A DNA stretch of 12,570 nt from an uncultured Peptococcaceae bacterium (GCA_937922955.1 CALAKO010000236.1:1-12570); one strand, 5' to 3'. Counted from the first letter of the stretch, positions 1 through 6,808 are shown. The notes: generated from the sequence alone by a model not told the origin. Translations and numbers: made by a program.

Positions 1-2
1 CA

Positions 3-1775
3 GCAGAAAAGCGGCGGCTGCTCCTTTGGAGCAATGGCCGACTGCTTTCGGCCTTGGCTGTGTTGGTGGGGCTGGTGTTCGGCATTCGCAATGATTTTCT
101 GCCAGGCTATGTTCTGGCGGCAGCAGGGATTATTTGTTTTTGTTATTTAGTGTTTCGTTTTAATCAGCAGCAGATTGCCATTGAATTGGCACAGAATCGT
201 TTGCAGGTGTTGAAGCGTTACGATGCGCGCAGTAAAGGGGACTGGTACGATTTTACAGACGATGGCGCAAGCTATGTGCGTAAGGATGATTTTTTATCCA
301 GCGACCTCGATCTTTTCGGCCCTCGGTCCCTTTATCAATACATTTCTGTGGCACATACCATTGGCGGCCGTGATGCGTTGATGCGTCTGTTGACACGTCC
401 AAACTTAAATTTGATTGGAGAACGTCAAGCTTCGGTGCTGGAGCTTTTGCGTGACGATGAGCTGGCGGTGGATTTTGAAGCTTTGGGGTTGTCCAAGGAT
501 CGTCGCCGCGAAGAAGACGAACGCAAGGCAGAAGAAAAGCTGCGCCGCTACGCCACTGGTAAAGGCAACAGCAGCGTGCCGCAGCTGAAACTTTTAGCTG
601 TGGGGATGCCTGTGGTAACGCTGCTCTTGGTCGTGACGTCCTTTCTGGGTGTGACCTCATGGATGATGGTGCTCTATTGTTTCTTCCTGCAGATTATTGC
701 TTCGGTGTTGCTTTCCGGTACTCTGCAGACTGAAAAAGAAAGCGTTATGGTGCTGGCTCGGCGGTTGGGACGCGCGGAGGAGCGCATTAATGTTATTTTA
801 GCGCCAGATTTTCAGTCGGCTTATTTGCGTGAGATGCAGAAGCAGCTGGCCAATGCTGGCGAAGGCATTCGTGCCCTCAATCGCATTGTCAATACCTGGC
901 AGCTGCGAGAAAATTTTGTGCTCTATCTGCCTTTGGTTGGTCTTCTGGCCTGGGACTTCAACTGCTGCTTGGCATTGGATGGATGGCGTAAGAAATATGG
1001 TGCGTCCTTTACGCTTTGGATGGACTGGCTGGGCGAAGTGGAGGCGCTCTATTCGCTTGGAACACTTTCTCGTGTGCGTCCCGATGAAACAACGGTGCCA
1101 GAAATTGTGCCAGGCGGTCCGCTGCTGGAAATGGACGATGGCAAGCATCCCTTGCTGGATCCGCGCACAGTGGTTGGCAACGATTACACCCAAGGCGGCG
1201 ACACCGTCATCATTACCGGCAGCAACATGAGCGGGAAATCCACCTTTATGCGTACCCTTGCGCTCAATGCGGTGCTGGCGTACGCTGGTGGCACCGTCAT
1301 GGCCAAGCGTTTCCGTATTAGTCCAATGCACATCTTTACATCCATGCGTGTGAGCGACGATGTGAGCGAAGGCATTAGCTCCTTCTACGGAGAAATTCTG
1401 CGCATCAAGCAGATGGTCACTTGGTCGGAGCAGAAGAAGCCGATGCTTGTGCTCGTGGATGAGATTTTCAAAGGCACCAATTCGGCCGATCGCATCATTG
1501 GTGCGCAGGCGGCTATTCGCAAACTTTCTCATCCATGGATGATGACGTTGGTGACGACCCACGACTTTGAACTTTGCGCCCTTGCCGATTCACCAGAAGT
1601 GCAGGGTAAGAACTATCATTTTGAAGAACATTACGAAGGCGACGTTATTGCCTTTGATTATAAGATTCGTCCAGGACGCTGCAAGACCACCAATGCACAG
1701 CATCTGATGCGTATTGCTGGCCTGCTGGACGCAGAAACGTTGGAAGAAGAAAAGGAGGATGCCCATGTTTTATGA
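3..1775 (+). CDS. Membrane-anchored MutS-family ATPase, 5' end cut off by the window
   Basis: The reading frame is open to the left edge, so the gene starts outside the window; a TTG at 54 would be an in-frame start but gives a protein lacking part of the first hydrophobic helix. Hydrophobic segments lie at about 42-86, 96-155 and 585-720. A MutS core-like segment (HTIGGRDALMRLL) follows the first pair. The C-terminal part is a MutS/ABC-type ATPase: Walker A GSNMSGKST at 1218-1244, then SDDVSEGISSFYGE, a Walker B region ending VDEIFKGTNSADR, and the TTHD switch histidine. No mismatch-recognition domain is present, so this is not canonical MutS. Membrane-bound MutS-like proteins of this layout are common in Bacillota and their role is not established. 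It overlaps the obgE start by 11 nt, which suggests cotranscription and translational coupling. Confidence 0.9.
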   Translation, partial: AEKRRLLLWSNGRLLSALAVLVGLVFGIRNDFLPGYVLAAAGIICFCYLVFRFNQQQIAIELAQNRLQVLKRYDARSKGDWYDFTDDGASYVRKDDFLSSDLDLFGPRSLYQYISVAHTIGGRDALMRLLTRPNLNLIGERQASVLELLRDDELAVDFEALGLSKDRRREEDERKAEEKLRRYATGKGNSSVPQLKLLAVGMPVVTLLLVVTSFLGVTSWMMVLYCFFLQIIASVLLSGTLQTEKESVMVLARRLGRAEERINVILAPDFQSAYLREMQKQLANAGEGIRALNRIVNTWQLRENFVLYLPLVGLLAWDFNCCLALDGWRKKYGASFTLWMDWLGEVEALYSLGTLSRVRPDETTVPEIVPGGPLLEMDDGKHPLLDPRTVVGNDYTQGGDTVIITGSNMSGKSTFMRTLALNAVLAYAGGTVMAKRFRISPMHIFTSMRVSDDVSEGISSFYGEILRIKQMVTWSEQKKPMLVLVDEIFKGTNSADRIIGAQAAIRKLSHPWMMTLVTTHDFELCALADSPEVQGKNYHFEEHYEGDVIAFDYKIRPGRCKTTNAQHLMRIAGLLDAETLEEEKEDAHVL

Positions 1776-3051
1776 TTACGCGAAAGTCAACGTAAAGGCT
1801 GGTGACGGCGGCAATGGCATTGTTGCTTTCCGTCGTGAAAAATATGTGCCAAAGGGCGGCCCTGCTGGCGGCGACGGCGGCAGCGGCGGGTCCATTATCC
1901 TGCGTGCAGACGAAGGGCTGCGCACACTGATCGATTTCCGTTACCAAACCCACTATAAAGGCAAACGTGGGGACCATGGCTCCGGTGCTAAGCAGCACGG
2001 CCGCAGCGCTGACGACATTGTGCTGCGTGTGCCAGTGGGCACCGTGGTGCGCGATGCCGACACGAAGAAGCTGCTCGGCGACTTGCGTCATCACGGCCAG
2101 GAAATTGTTGTGGCTCAGGGCGGCCGCGGCGGCCGCGGGAATGCCCGCTTTGTCAGCTCCACGCATAGAGCACCGGCCTTCGCGGAAAACGGTGAAAAAG
2201 GCGAAGAACGTTGGATCACGTTGGAACTGAAGCTTTTGGCAGACGTTGGCTTAGTTGGTTTCCCAAATGTTGGTAAGTCCACCATCATTAGCCGTGTGTC
2301 GGCGGCGAAACCAAAAATTGCCAACTATCATTTTACGACTCTGGAACCAAACCTTGGTATGGTGCGCGTTGATGCTGGCCGCAGTTTCGTGGTTGCCGAT
2401 GTGCCGGGGCTCGTTGAAGGTGCTGCGGAAGGGGCTGGGCTTGGGCATCGTTTCCTGCGTCACGTGGAACGAACTCGCGTGCTGGTGCATGTCGTGGATT
2501 TGTCTGGCTCCGAAGGACGTGATCCGCTCGAAGATTTGGCGGTTATCCGTGGTGAGCTGGAACGCTACGCGCCACAGCTCAACGAAAAACCAATGGTCAT
2601 TGTGGCCAATAAGGTAGATCTGATGAGTGACGAGGATCGGGAAACAGCTCTTGCACGTTTGCAGGAAGCTTATCCAGATGTGCGCATCTTCTCTATGAGC
2701 GCAGCGACAGACTCCGACCTGAACGATCTGGTGTATCATCTGGCCGATGTGCTCGATGAAATTGGTCCGGTCGAATACAGCGAAGAAGATTTTGAACCAG
2801 TGGAAGAAGAAACCGATAAAAAGAAAGAAGCGCCATTCCGTGTCATCAAAGTGGCGCCGGATGCCTACGAAGTGGTTGGGCCGGAAATTGAAGGCCTGGT
2901 TAACCGTACCCAGTTTGAACGTGACGAAGCAGTGGAACGTTTCATGAAGATTCTCGATAACATGGGCATTGAAAAAGCGCTGCGTGCAGCAGGCATTCAA
3001 GATGGCGATACCGTTATTGTCGGACCAATGGCATTGGATTATCTGGAATAA
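1765..3051 (+). CDS. obgE: GTPase Obg (ribosome assembly / stress GTPase)
   Basis: A 428-residue protein with all three Obg parts. Residues 1-158 form the glycine-rich Obg fold (MFYDYAKVNVKAGDGGNG, GGPAGGDGG). The G domain carries G1 GFPNVGKST at 165-173, switch I HFTTLEPNLG, G3 DVPGLVEGA from 212, G4 NKVD at 282-285 and G5 SA at 312-313. An acidic linker (EEDFEPVEEETDKKKE) leads to a C-terminal OCT domain ending GPMALDYLE. Obg proteins bind the 50S subunit and act in late ribosome assembly and (p)ppGpp-linked stress control (family knowledge). The frame extends upstream to 1714, but ATG 1765 is chosen because AAAGGAGGA at 1751-1759 sits just before it and the protein then starts at the conserved N-terminus. 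It overlaps the end of the MutS-like gene and is followed after 3 nt by an unknown membrane-protein gene. Confidence 0.97.
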   Translation: MFYDYAKVNVKAGDGGNGIVAFRREKYVPKGGPAGGDGGSGGSIILRADEGLRTLIDFRYQTHYKGKRGDHGSGAKQHGRSADDIVLRVPVGTVVRDADTKKLLGDLRHHGQEIVVAQGGRGGRGNARFVSSTHRAPAFAENGEKGEERWITLELKLLADVGLVGFPNVGKSTIISRVSAAKPKIANYHFTTLEPNLGMVRVDAGRSFVVADVPGLVEGAAEGAGLGHRFLRHVERTRVLVHVVDLSGSEGRDPLEDLAVIRGELERYAPQLNEKPMVIVANKVDLMSDEDRETALARLQEAYPDVRIFSMSAATDSDLNDLVYHLADVLDEIGPVEYSEEDFEPVEEETDKKKEAPFRVIKVAPDAYEVVGPEIEGLVNRTQFERDEAVERFMKILDNMGIEKALRAAGIQDGDTVIVGPMALDYLE

Positions 3052-3054
3052 GCC

Positions 3055-3612
3055 ATGGGCGTTGAACTTTTGTGGACGCTGGTTCTGGTGCTTTTGCTCA
3101 GCGGTTTGGCTTTGCCGCTTTTGCGGCGCCAGCCAGTGGTGGTGCCGCTTATGCTGCCGCTGGCCTTTCTTGCAGCAGAAATTGTGGTGCTGCAATGGCT
3201 CTGGCAAGGCGGCTGGAGTGCTGGCGCTCGCTGGACAGCCCTGCTTTGTTTTGTGCTGGTAGGCTGCCTTCTGATTCAGCAATCTTTTGGCAAACGACGT
3301 TGGTTTGTGTTTCGTGGCGGTGGTTTTCGCCAGGATCCCGATACCTACGACATGCTGGCTCAAGCCATTCGTGAAACGCTGCAAAAAGAACGGCTCACGC
3401 CAGCGACAGTGATCTGTCGGTACGATGGCTGGCTGGGACTGACTCCTATGCCGCCAGAGAGTGAAGCGGCTTTGATGGAACATTTGAATGAGGCGCTGGC
3501 CGATAGCAAATGGCGGCGTTTTGGCATTTGGCAGCTCTTTTTTGGCGTCCAATGGGCGGTGCTGTGCGTGGCTGTGATCCGCCAATTTTTGGTATTTCGT
3601 GGAGGACTATAA
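3055..3612 (+). CDS. Unknown tryptophan-rich membrane protein, 185 aa
   Basis: I do not recognise this family. The ATG lies 3 nt after the obgE stop, and no good ribosome binding site is visible, so translation probably depends on coupling to obgE. Three hydrophobic segments are seen at about residues 4-22, 27-48 and 58-75. A soluble stretch of about 80 residues (76-153) begins with a basic QSFGKRRWFVFRGGGF and contains a predicted helix (TYDMLAQAIRETLQKE) and CRYDGWLGLTP. A fourth hydrophobic segment covers 158-176, followed by a short basic tail. Eight tryptophans, mostly near membrane borders, are conspicuous. Codon use resembles obgE, which supports a genuine gene. The stop is 1 nt before the next ATG. 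Its role is unknown; an envelope function is an inference from topology only. Confidence 0.8.
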   Translation: MGVELLWTLVLVLLLSGLALPLLRRQPVVVPLMLPLAFLAAEIVVLQWLWQGGWSAGARWTALLCFVLVGCLLIQQSFGKRRWFVFRGGGFRQDPDTYDMLAQAIRETLQKERLTPATVICRYDGWLGLTPMPPESEAALMEHLNEALADSKWRRFGIWQLFFGVQWAVLCVAVIRQFLVFRGGL

Positions 3613-3613
3613 A

Positions 3614-3820
3614 ATGGAATTGAATACGATATTGTTGATTCTTGCCATTGTTTTGTTGTTGGCGAGCCTGCTTGTCAAAGGCTATGGCATGATGCAGCTG
3701 GCCAATAAAAATCTACCGCAGGAAGAACGCATGGCGCGCTACAAAAAAACGATGCCACTGACTTACCTCATGTTGCTGCCAGTGATCATCATTGTGCTCT
3801 ATCTGGTATTGAACAAATAA
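3614..3820 (+). CDS. Small two-helix membrane protein, 68 aa, unknown function
   Basis: The frame is open from GTG 3599, but ATG 3614 is preferred because GGAGG at 3601-3605 is 8 nt upstream of it and the protein then starts MELNTILL directly before a hydrophobic helix. Two membrane segments are visible, at about residues 5-21 and 49-66. They are joined by a polar loop of about 27 residues (KGYGMMQLANKNLPQEERMARYKKTM), giving a hairpin topology. The protein ends LVLNK. The ribosome binding site lies inside the last codons of the upstream gene and the two genes are 1 nt apart, so they are almost certainly cotranslated. It is the last gene of the MutS-like/obgE unit; a hairpin terminator follows at 3873. 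No known family is recognised. Confidence 0.78.
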   Translation: MELNTILLILAIVLLLASLLVKGYGMMQLANKNLPQEERMARYKKTMPLTYLMLLPVIIIVLYLVLNK

Positions 3821-3850
3821 TTGACAAAAGTGGTTGATTAATCAGATAAT
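3821..3850 (+). promoter_or_regulatory. Candidate sigma-A promoter (upstream of the lipoprotein gene)
   Basis: TTGACA at 3821-3826 and GATAAT at 3845-3850 are separated by 18 nt. It lies directly after the 68-aa gene stop and before the hairpin terminator at 3873-3910. Transcription from it would therefore have to pass the terminator to reach the lipoprotein gene at 3954. Confidence 0.55.
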
Positions 3851-3862
3851 GTTAACATTTTG

Positions 3863-3891
3863 TTGTTTATCGAACCCTTGTGCTTTATAAT
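3863..3891 (+). promoter_or_regulatory. Second candidate promoter, -10 inside the terminator loop
   Basis: TTGTTT at 3863-3868 and a perfect TATAAT at 3886-3891 are spaced by 17 nt. The TATAAT lies in the loop of the hairpin at 3873-3906. A transcript from here would start within or just after the right arm, so it would escape that terminator and run into the lipoprotein gene at 3954. Confidence 0.45.
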
Positions 3892-3910
3892 AGAGGCACG
3901 AGGGTTTTTC
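3873..3910 (+). terminator. Intrinsic terminator of the MutS-like/obgE unit
   Basis: An 11-bp stem pairs 3873-3883 (AACCCTTGTGC) with 3896-3906 (GCACGAGGGTT), with one G-U pair. The loop is 12 nt and a T run begins at 3905. It sits 52 nt after the stop of the 68-aa gene. Confidence 0.75.
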
Positions 3911-3953
3911 TTTGTATTTAAACGTTACATGATCATTAAAAGAGGTGGTATCG

Positions 3954-4478
3954 ATGATAAAGCGGATTTTGACGCTTGCCGTTCTAGTAATGATGGCTCT
4001 GTTCTGTTTTTCTGGCTGCGGCAACGACAAAAAATCAGAAGAACAGTCAACCTTTGCCAGCAGTTTGTATGCAGCCAAAAATCCTTACATAGAAAATACC
4101 AGCGCGAACAATAATCTGGTCCGCCTCATCGGCGTCAGCTCTTATGGAAAGTATACGTTGTCGGTGCAGGATGATGAACATCCTTACACGTTGCAGATTC
4201 GCTTCATGTATCTTCATAGCGACACCGATTTGACAGCGATGGACCAAAACATGGTCAATGTGGCAACGCTCCTCTTGGCGTTGATCGATGACTGTGAACA
4301 GGTCAGCTGGAGTTACTCGGGTGAAGCCGGCCTTGTAGAAGGAGCCATTGGTGTGGACTATATCAACGAAGTACTTGGCACTGATGTGAAAGCGGCTGGT
4401 CAGGACGAAGCCACCTTTACGGCATTATGTGATCGTCTCTACCCAGATAATGCACCAGTTACAGAAGAAACCGAATAA
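3954..4478 (+). CDS. Small lipoprotein resembling DUF4825
   Basis: A 174-residue secreted lipoprotein. The N-terminus is a lipoprotein signal: MIKR, a hydrophobic core, then a lipobox FSGC with the modifiable cysteine at residue 22. The frame is open from GTG 3945, but ATG 3954 is chosen because the purine-rich AGAGGTGG lies just upstream and the signal peptide then has normal length. After a polar linker the body contains NPYIENTSANNNLVRLIGV, then HPYTLQIRFMYLH, and later a hydrophobic VATLLLALIDDCEQVSWSY. The order (NPYIxN segment, a PY-L strand, a helix with LIDxxxxVxW) resembles DUF4825 as I remember it; this was not checked by search. DUF4825 has no established function. The gene stands alone between two terminators, with a candidate promoter upstream at 3863-3891. 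Confidence 0.82.
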   Translation: MIKRILTLAVLVMMALFCFSGCGNDKKSEEQSTFASSLYAAKNPYIENTSANNNLVRLIGVSSYGKYTLSVQDDEHPYTLQIRFMYLHSDTDLTAMDQNMVNVATLLLALIDDCEQVSWSYSGEAGLVEGAIGVDYINEVLGTDVKAAGQDEATFTALCDRLYPDNAPVTEETE

Positions 4479-4485
4479 AAAAAGA

Positions 4486-4518
4486 GGGGGACCGTTCACA
4501 GAATGAGCGGTCCCTTTT
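4486..4518 (+). terminator. Intrinsic terminator after the lipoprotein gene
   Basis: GGGACCG at 4488-4494 pairs with CGGTCCC at 4508-4514. The stem continues inward through TTCA/TGAG, leaving a 5-nt loop, and is followed by TTTT. It begins 8 nt after the lipoprotein stop. No promoter was recognised between it and the next gene at 4564. Confidence 0.85.
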
Positions 4519-4563
4519 ACCTATCATGAAGGAACTTGTTTGCAAAGGAAGGAGGGCAGTGTC

Positions 4564-5334
4564 ATGCTTTGGCTCACTAAACTAAAAAAACGACTGCCAT
4601 TCGGTAAAAAACGTGCCGTTAACAAGGCTTTGCGTCGTCGCAAGCTGGAAAAATACATGCCGTACATTCTCTTTTTGCTCGGCGTATTGGCTGTTATGAT
4701 TCTCATTGTGGCACTGCTCGTGATAAAAATCGGCGTGCCGTTTTACCAAACCATCACCGAGCCGAACGCCGCCCGTGACTGGATCCTTTCCTTTGGCAAA
4801 TGGAGCTATCTTGTGCTCTTTGTGATAGTGTATCTTCAGGTTGTTATCGCCATTCTGCCTGGAGAGCCTTTTCAAATAGCCGCTGGTCTGGCTTTTGGCC
4901 CCGTCGTTGGCTCGCTGCTCAGTACACTGGGCACCCTTCTGGCCTCCATCACCACCTTCCTTTTAACGCGCATCTTCGGCTATAAATTGATTGAATTCTT
5001 TTTTTCAGAGCGCACTCGCTCAAAAATGGATCTTCGTGAATACAACGAGGAAAACATTGAGCGCATCGTTTTTATTGCTTTTCTCATCCCTGGTACGCCA
5101 AAAGATTTTCTCGCTTACGCCGTCGGCCTCACGCCGCTGTCGCTGCTCACCTGGATTCGCATTACCGTCATTGCCCGTTTTCCACCAATCATCATGGCCA
5201 CCCTAGGCGGCCAGGCCCTCAACAGCGGCAACTTGAAAACAGCGGCCATTACCCTGCTCATTGGGAATGTCATCAGTTTGTTCGTCTACCTGATTTATGA
5301 AATTCATCATCGTTGGAAAAAACGACAAGTGTGA
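4564..5334 (+). CDS. TVP38/TMEM64 family (VTT-domain) membrane protein
   Basis: A 256-residue integral membrane protein. The basic N-terminus (KLKKRLPFGKKR, then RRRK) is followed by membrane helices at about 31-58 and 80-98. The family core follows: GEPFQIAAGLAFGP from residue 100, a glycine-rich helix, then FLIPGTPKDFLAYAVGLTP from 173, and a last helix before a basic tail (HHRWKKRQV). The paired re-entrant motifs GEPFxxAAGxxFG and PGTPKDxLAYxxGL are typical of VTT/DedA-related proteins. Members are implicated in lipid scrambling or membrane homeostasis, but the substrate here cannot be read. TTG 4540 is also in frame; ATG 4564 is preferred because AAGGAGGG lies 8 nt upstream. A terminator precedes and another follows, so it seems to be a single-gene unit, although no clear promoter was found. 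Confidence 0.92.
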   Translation: MLWLTKLKKRLPFGKKRAVNKALRRRKLEKYMPYILFLLGVLAVMILIVALLVIKIGVPFYQTITEPNAARDWILSFGKWSYLVLFVIVYLQVVIAILPGEPFQIAAGLAFGPVVGSLLSTLGTLLASITTFLLTRIFGYKLIEFFFSERTRSKMDLREYNEENIERIVFIAFLIPGTPKDFLAYAVGLTPLSLLTWIRITVIARFPPIIMATLGGQALNSGNLKTAAITLLIGNVISLFVYLIYEIHHRWKKRQV

Positions 5335-5376
5335 AAACGCGTTCGTCTTTCGGTAGGAAAGACAGGCGCGTTTTTC
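5334..5376 (+). terminator. Intrinsic terminator after the TVP38-like gene
   Basis: The outer stem AAAACGCG at 5334-5341 pairs with CGCGTTTT at 5367-5374. An inner stem pairs GTCTTTC at 5345-5351 with GAAAGAC at 5357-5363, with a 5-nt loop and a 3x3 internal loop between the stems. A T run follows. The hairpin starts within the stop codon of the gene. Confidence 0.85.
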
Positions 5377-5436
5377 TGTAGGAATATCCAGCGTCCAATT
5401 GACGATGAAGGGGATAAAGGTCCTGTAAATCTTTCT

Positions 5437-5465
5437 AAGACATCGCGTATAAAATATGCTATACT
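5437..5465 (+). promoter_or_regulatory. Candidate sigma-A promoter for the XRE/membrane pair
   Basis: AAGACA at 5437-5442 (4 of 6 consensus bases) and TATACT at 5460-5465 are spaced by 17 nt. They lie 33 nt before the XRE gene start. No clear operator repeat was seen around it. Confidence 0.55.
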
Positions 5466-5497
5466 GATAAACAGATTTTGAGGAAGGCGGTGAGCGG

Positions 5498-5722
5498 ATG
5501 GCGAGAAAAAATAAGTACATTTTTGAAAGCAAAATTCATGTGTACCGAGCCACCAAGCGAATGACGCAACAGGAACTAGCCGATAGGGTTGGCGTCTCTC
5601 GTCAGACCATAATGCAGCTTGAACGGAACCGCTATAATCCCTCTATGCTGCTGGCGTATAGTATTGCGAAAGAATTTGATGTAACAATTGAAGATTTGTT
5701 TGATTTTAGGGAGACAGACTGA
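5498..5722 (+). CDS. Compact XRE/Cro-type HTH transcriptional regulator, 74 aa
   Basis: The protein is almost only one helix-turn-helix domain. Residues 22-60 (MTQQELADRVGVSRQTIMQL followed by ERNRYNPS) match the compact Cro-like group in which the recognition helix is SRQTIxxxE and a YNPSxxLAxxIAxxF segment follows. It ends with VTIEDLFDF. It should bind DNA as a dimer; target and inducer are unknown. Short regulators of this kind are often cotranscribed with a small membrane protein, and here the stop (TGA 5720-5722) overlaps the ATG of the membrane gene by 1 nt. AGGAAGG at 5481-5487 and GGTGAG at 5489-5494 can serve as the ribosome binding site for ATG 5498. The base composition is AT-richer than the flanking housekeeping genes. 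Confidence 0.93.
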   Translation: MARKNKYIFESKIHVYRATKRMTQQELADRVGVSRQTIMQLERNRYNPSMLLAYSIAKEFDVTIEDLFDFRETD

Positions 5723-6072
5723 TGGATCATGTGCTTTATCAATTGTTGTCGAGTAGGCAGATCACATTTGTCAATATGGTTATTGGCGCTGTTTTATTTG
5801 TGCTGCTTTTGGTCTTGTTTTTTTATAAAGGCAATAGGGATGAACGCGGCAGAAAAATAATTGGAAAAGCCAGTATAGCGGCGTTGATATGCTTTGCTTT
5901 TTTTGCAACAGTTATTAGTCATTATATGCAAGCAATAGCTGTTCAACAATCATCCAACGATGGGGTTATGCTGATCGATGCTTACTTGGCAGTCAATGCT
6001 GTACAGTTGATCTATAATCTTACAGTGGCGGTCGAAATTATTGGCATATTTATTTTGAAACATAGAGAGTAG
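5722..6072 (+). CDS. Small three-helix membrane protein coupled to the XRE regulator
   Basis: A 116-residue membrane protein with hydrophobic helices at about 16-35, 50-69 and 86-112. The first cytoplasm-like loop carries KGNRDERGRKIIGKAS. A DER-x-I-x-KA arrangement before a membrane helix is typical of the small DUF2178-like proteins that accompany compact XRE regulators; I recall this resemblance but could not test it. The ATG shares one base with the stop of the regulator gene, so both are translated from one message. A role as sensor, anchor or modulator for the regulator is inference from this coupling. A weak hairpin terminator follows the stop. Confidence 0.85.
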   Translation: MDHVLYQLLSSRQITFVNMVIGAVLFVLLLVLFFYKGNRDERGRKIIGKASIAALICFAFFATVISHYMQAIAVQQSSNDGVMLIDAYLAVNAVQLIYNLTVAVEIIGIFILKHRE

Positions 6073-6089
6073 TCTGCGCACTTGTTTAG

Positions 6090-6127
6090 GGCCATTCGTA
6101 TTATTAACGGATGGCTATTTTTATTTG
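6090..6127 (+). terminator. Probable intrinsic terminator after the XRE/membrane pair
   Basis: GCCATTCGT at 6091-6099 pairs with ACGGATGGC at 6107-6115, with one G-T pair and a 7-nt loop. The AT-rich tail ATTTTTATTTG follows. Confidence 0.65.
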
Positions 6128-6145
6128 TCTAAATGAAAAAAATAG

Positions 6146-6174
6146 TTTGCATTTAGATTGAAATGCTTTACAAT
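6146..6174 (+). promoter_or_regulatory. Candidate promoter for the DUF3267-like gene
   Basis: TTTGCA at 6146-6151 and TACAAT at 6169-6174 are spaced by 17 nt. They lie 37 nt before ATG 6212. Their position excludes the upstream in-frame start at 6158, which would fall inside the promoter. Confidence 0.55.
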
Positions 6175-6211
6175 ATATCAAAAAGCACAAGAAAAAATTG
6201 GAGGTGTCATT

Positions 6212-6808
6212 ATGCAAAGAGAAACTATTATTGCAGAGTTTCAACATCTGCAGGATGATCTAAAGTCGGTTGGATATTTGAAAAAGGATATGATCCTGTC
6301 CAGCTCAAGAACCATGATTGTGGGAACACTATATGCTTTGCCGCTGGTAATAATTTTTGGATTCGTTTATCGCTTTTTGTTGCTGGATCATGCTCGTTTG
6401 TTAGAAATGAACGGTCTATCATTTTACATAATGTTTCTTGCTATAATTATTGTGTCTGTTATCATCCATGAATGTCTTCATGGATTAGGCTGGGCGTTAT
6501 TTAGCGGGAAAAGCTGGAGCAGTATTCGTTTTAATTTTCATGCGATGATGCCAAGCTGTGCTTGTAGAATACCGCTCAGCCGAGAAAAATATTTAATTGG
6601 CGTTCTATTGCCAGTCATTGTGTTGGGAGGAAGCAGCGTTGTGTTTATGTTTGTGCATCCTGGTACAGTTTCTGTTTTAACAATGATCGTCAATATTATT
6701 CTTTCTGGAGCGGATATCATGATTGCCACAAGCGTGATAAAAGAAAAAGGGGCGTTGATTGTTGATCATCCGATAGAAGCTGGCTATGTTGCATTTATTA
6801 AACGATGA
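6212..6808 (+). CDS. DUF3267-like putative membrane zinc metallopeptidase
   Basis: A 198-residue membrane protein. ATG 6212 is chosen because TTGGAGGTG lies at 6198-6206 and the frame upstream runs into the promoter. A hydrophobic segment at about 34-57 is followed by one at 70-92, which contains H86-E87-C-L-H90, an HExxH zinc-binding motif inside a membrane helix. Two more hydrophobic segments follow (starting YLIGVLLPVIVLGG and VSVLTMIVNIILSGADI). A conserved-looking VDHPIEAGYVAF lies near the end. This layout fits the DUF3267 'putative zincin peptidase' group, whose arrangement recalls site-2 proteases. The aspartate in SGAD may be the third metal ligand (inference). Substrate and role are unknown. 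It lies in the AT-rich block behind the XRE pair but has its own promoter. Confidence 0.85.
   Translation: MQRETIIAEFQHLQDDLKSVGYLKKDMILSSSRTMIVGTLYALPLVIIFGFVYRFLLLDHARLLEMNGLSFYIMFLAIIIVSVIIHECLHGLGWALFSGKSWSSIRFNFHAMMPSCACRIPLSREKYLIGVLLPVIVLGGSSVVFMFVHPGTVSVLTMIVNIILSGADIMIATSVIKEKGALIVDHPIEAGYVAFIKR

Noticed and set aside
798..1562. A 254-codon minus-strand open frame opposite the MutS-like gene
   Set aside because: It overlaps the ATPase domain and is rich in His and Arg without domain signs; a shadow.
1714..1764. Upstream extension of the obgE frame
   Set aside because: It would add 17 residues not found in Obg, and the strong ribosome binding site is placed for ATG 1765.
2251..3585. 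A 444-codon open frame on the minus strand opposite obgE and the following gene
   Set aside because: It lies wholly over obgE and the 185-aa gene, both well supported. The translation is rich in His, Gln and Phe with no recognisable motif, as expected of an antisense shadow.
4479..4563. Promoter for the TVP38-like gene
   Set aside because: The gap is filled by the terminator and the ribosome binding site. No acceptable -35/-10 pair was found, so none is reported.
5334..5376. Palindromic region considered as a phage or element attachment site next to the AT-rich block
   Set aside because: The nested stems with a T run directly at the stop codon are explained by an intrinsic terminator. No matching direct repeat was seen at the other end of the block.
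6158..6211. Upstream extension of the DUF3267-like frame
   Set aside because: The candidate -10 box at 6169-6174 lies within it, and a good ribosome binding site precedes ATG 6212.
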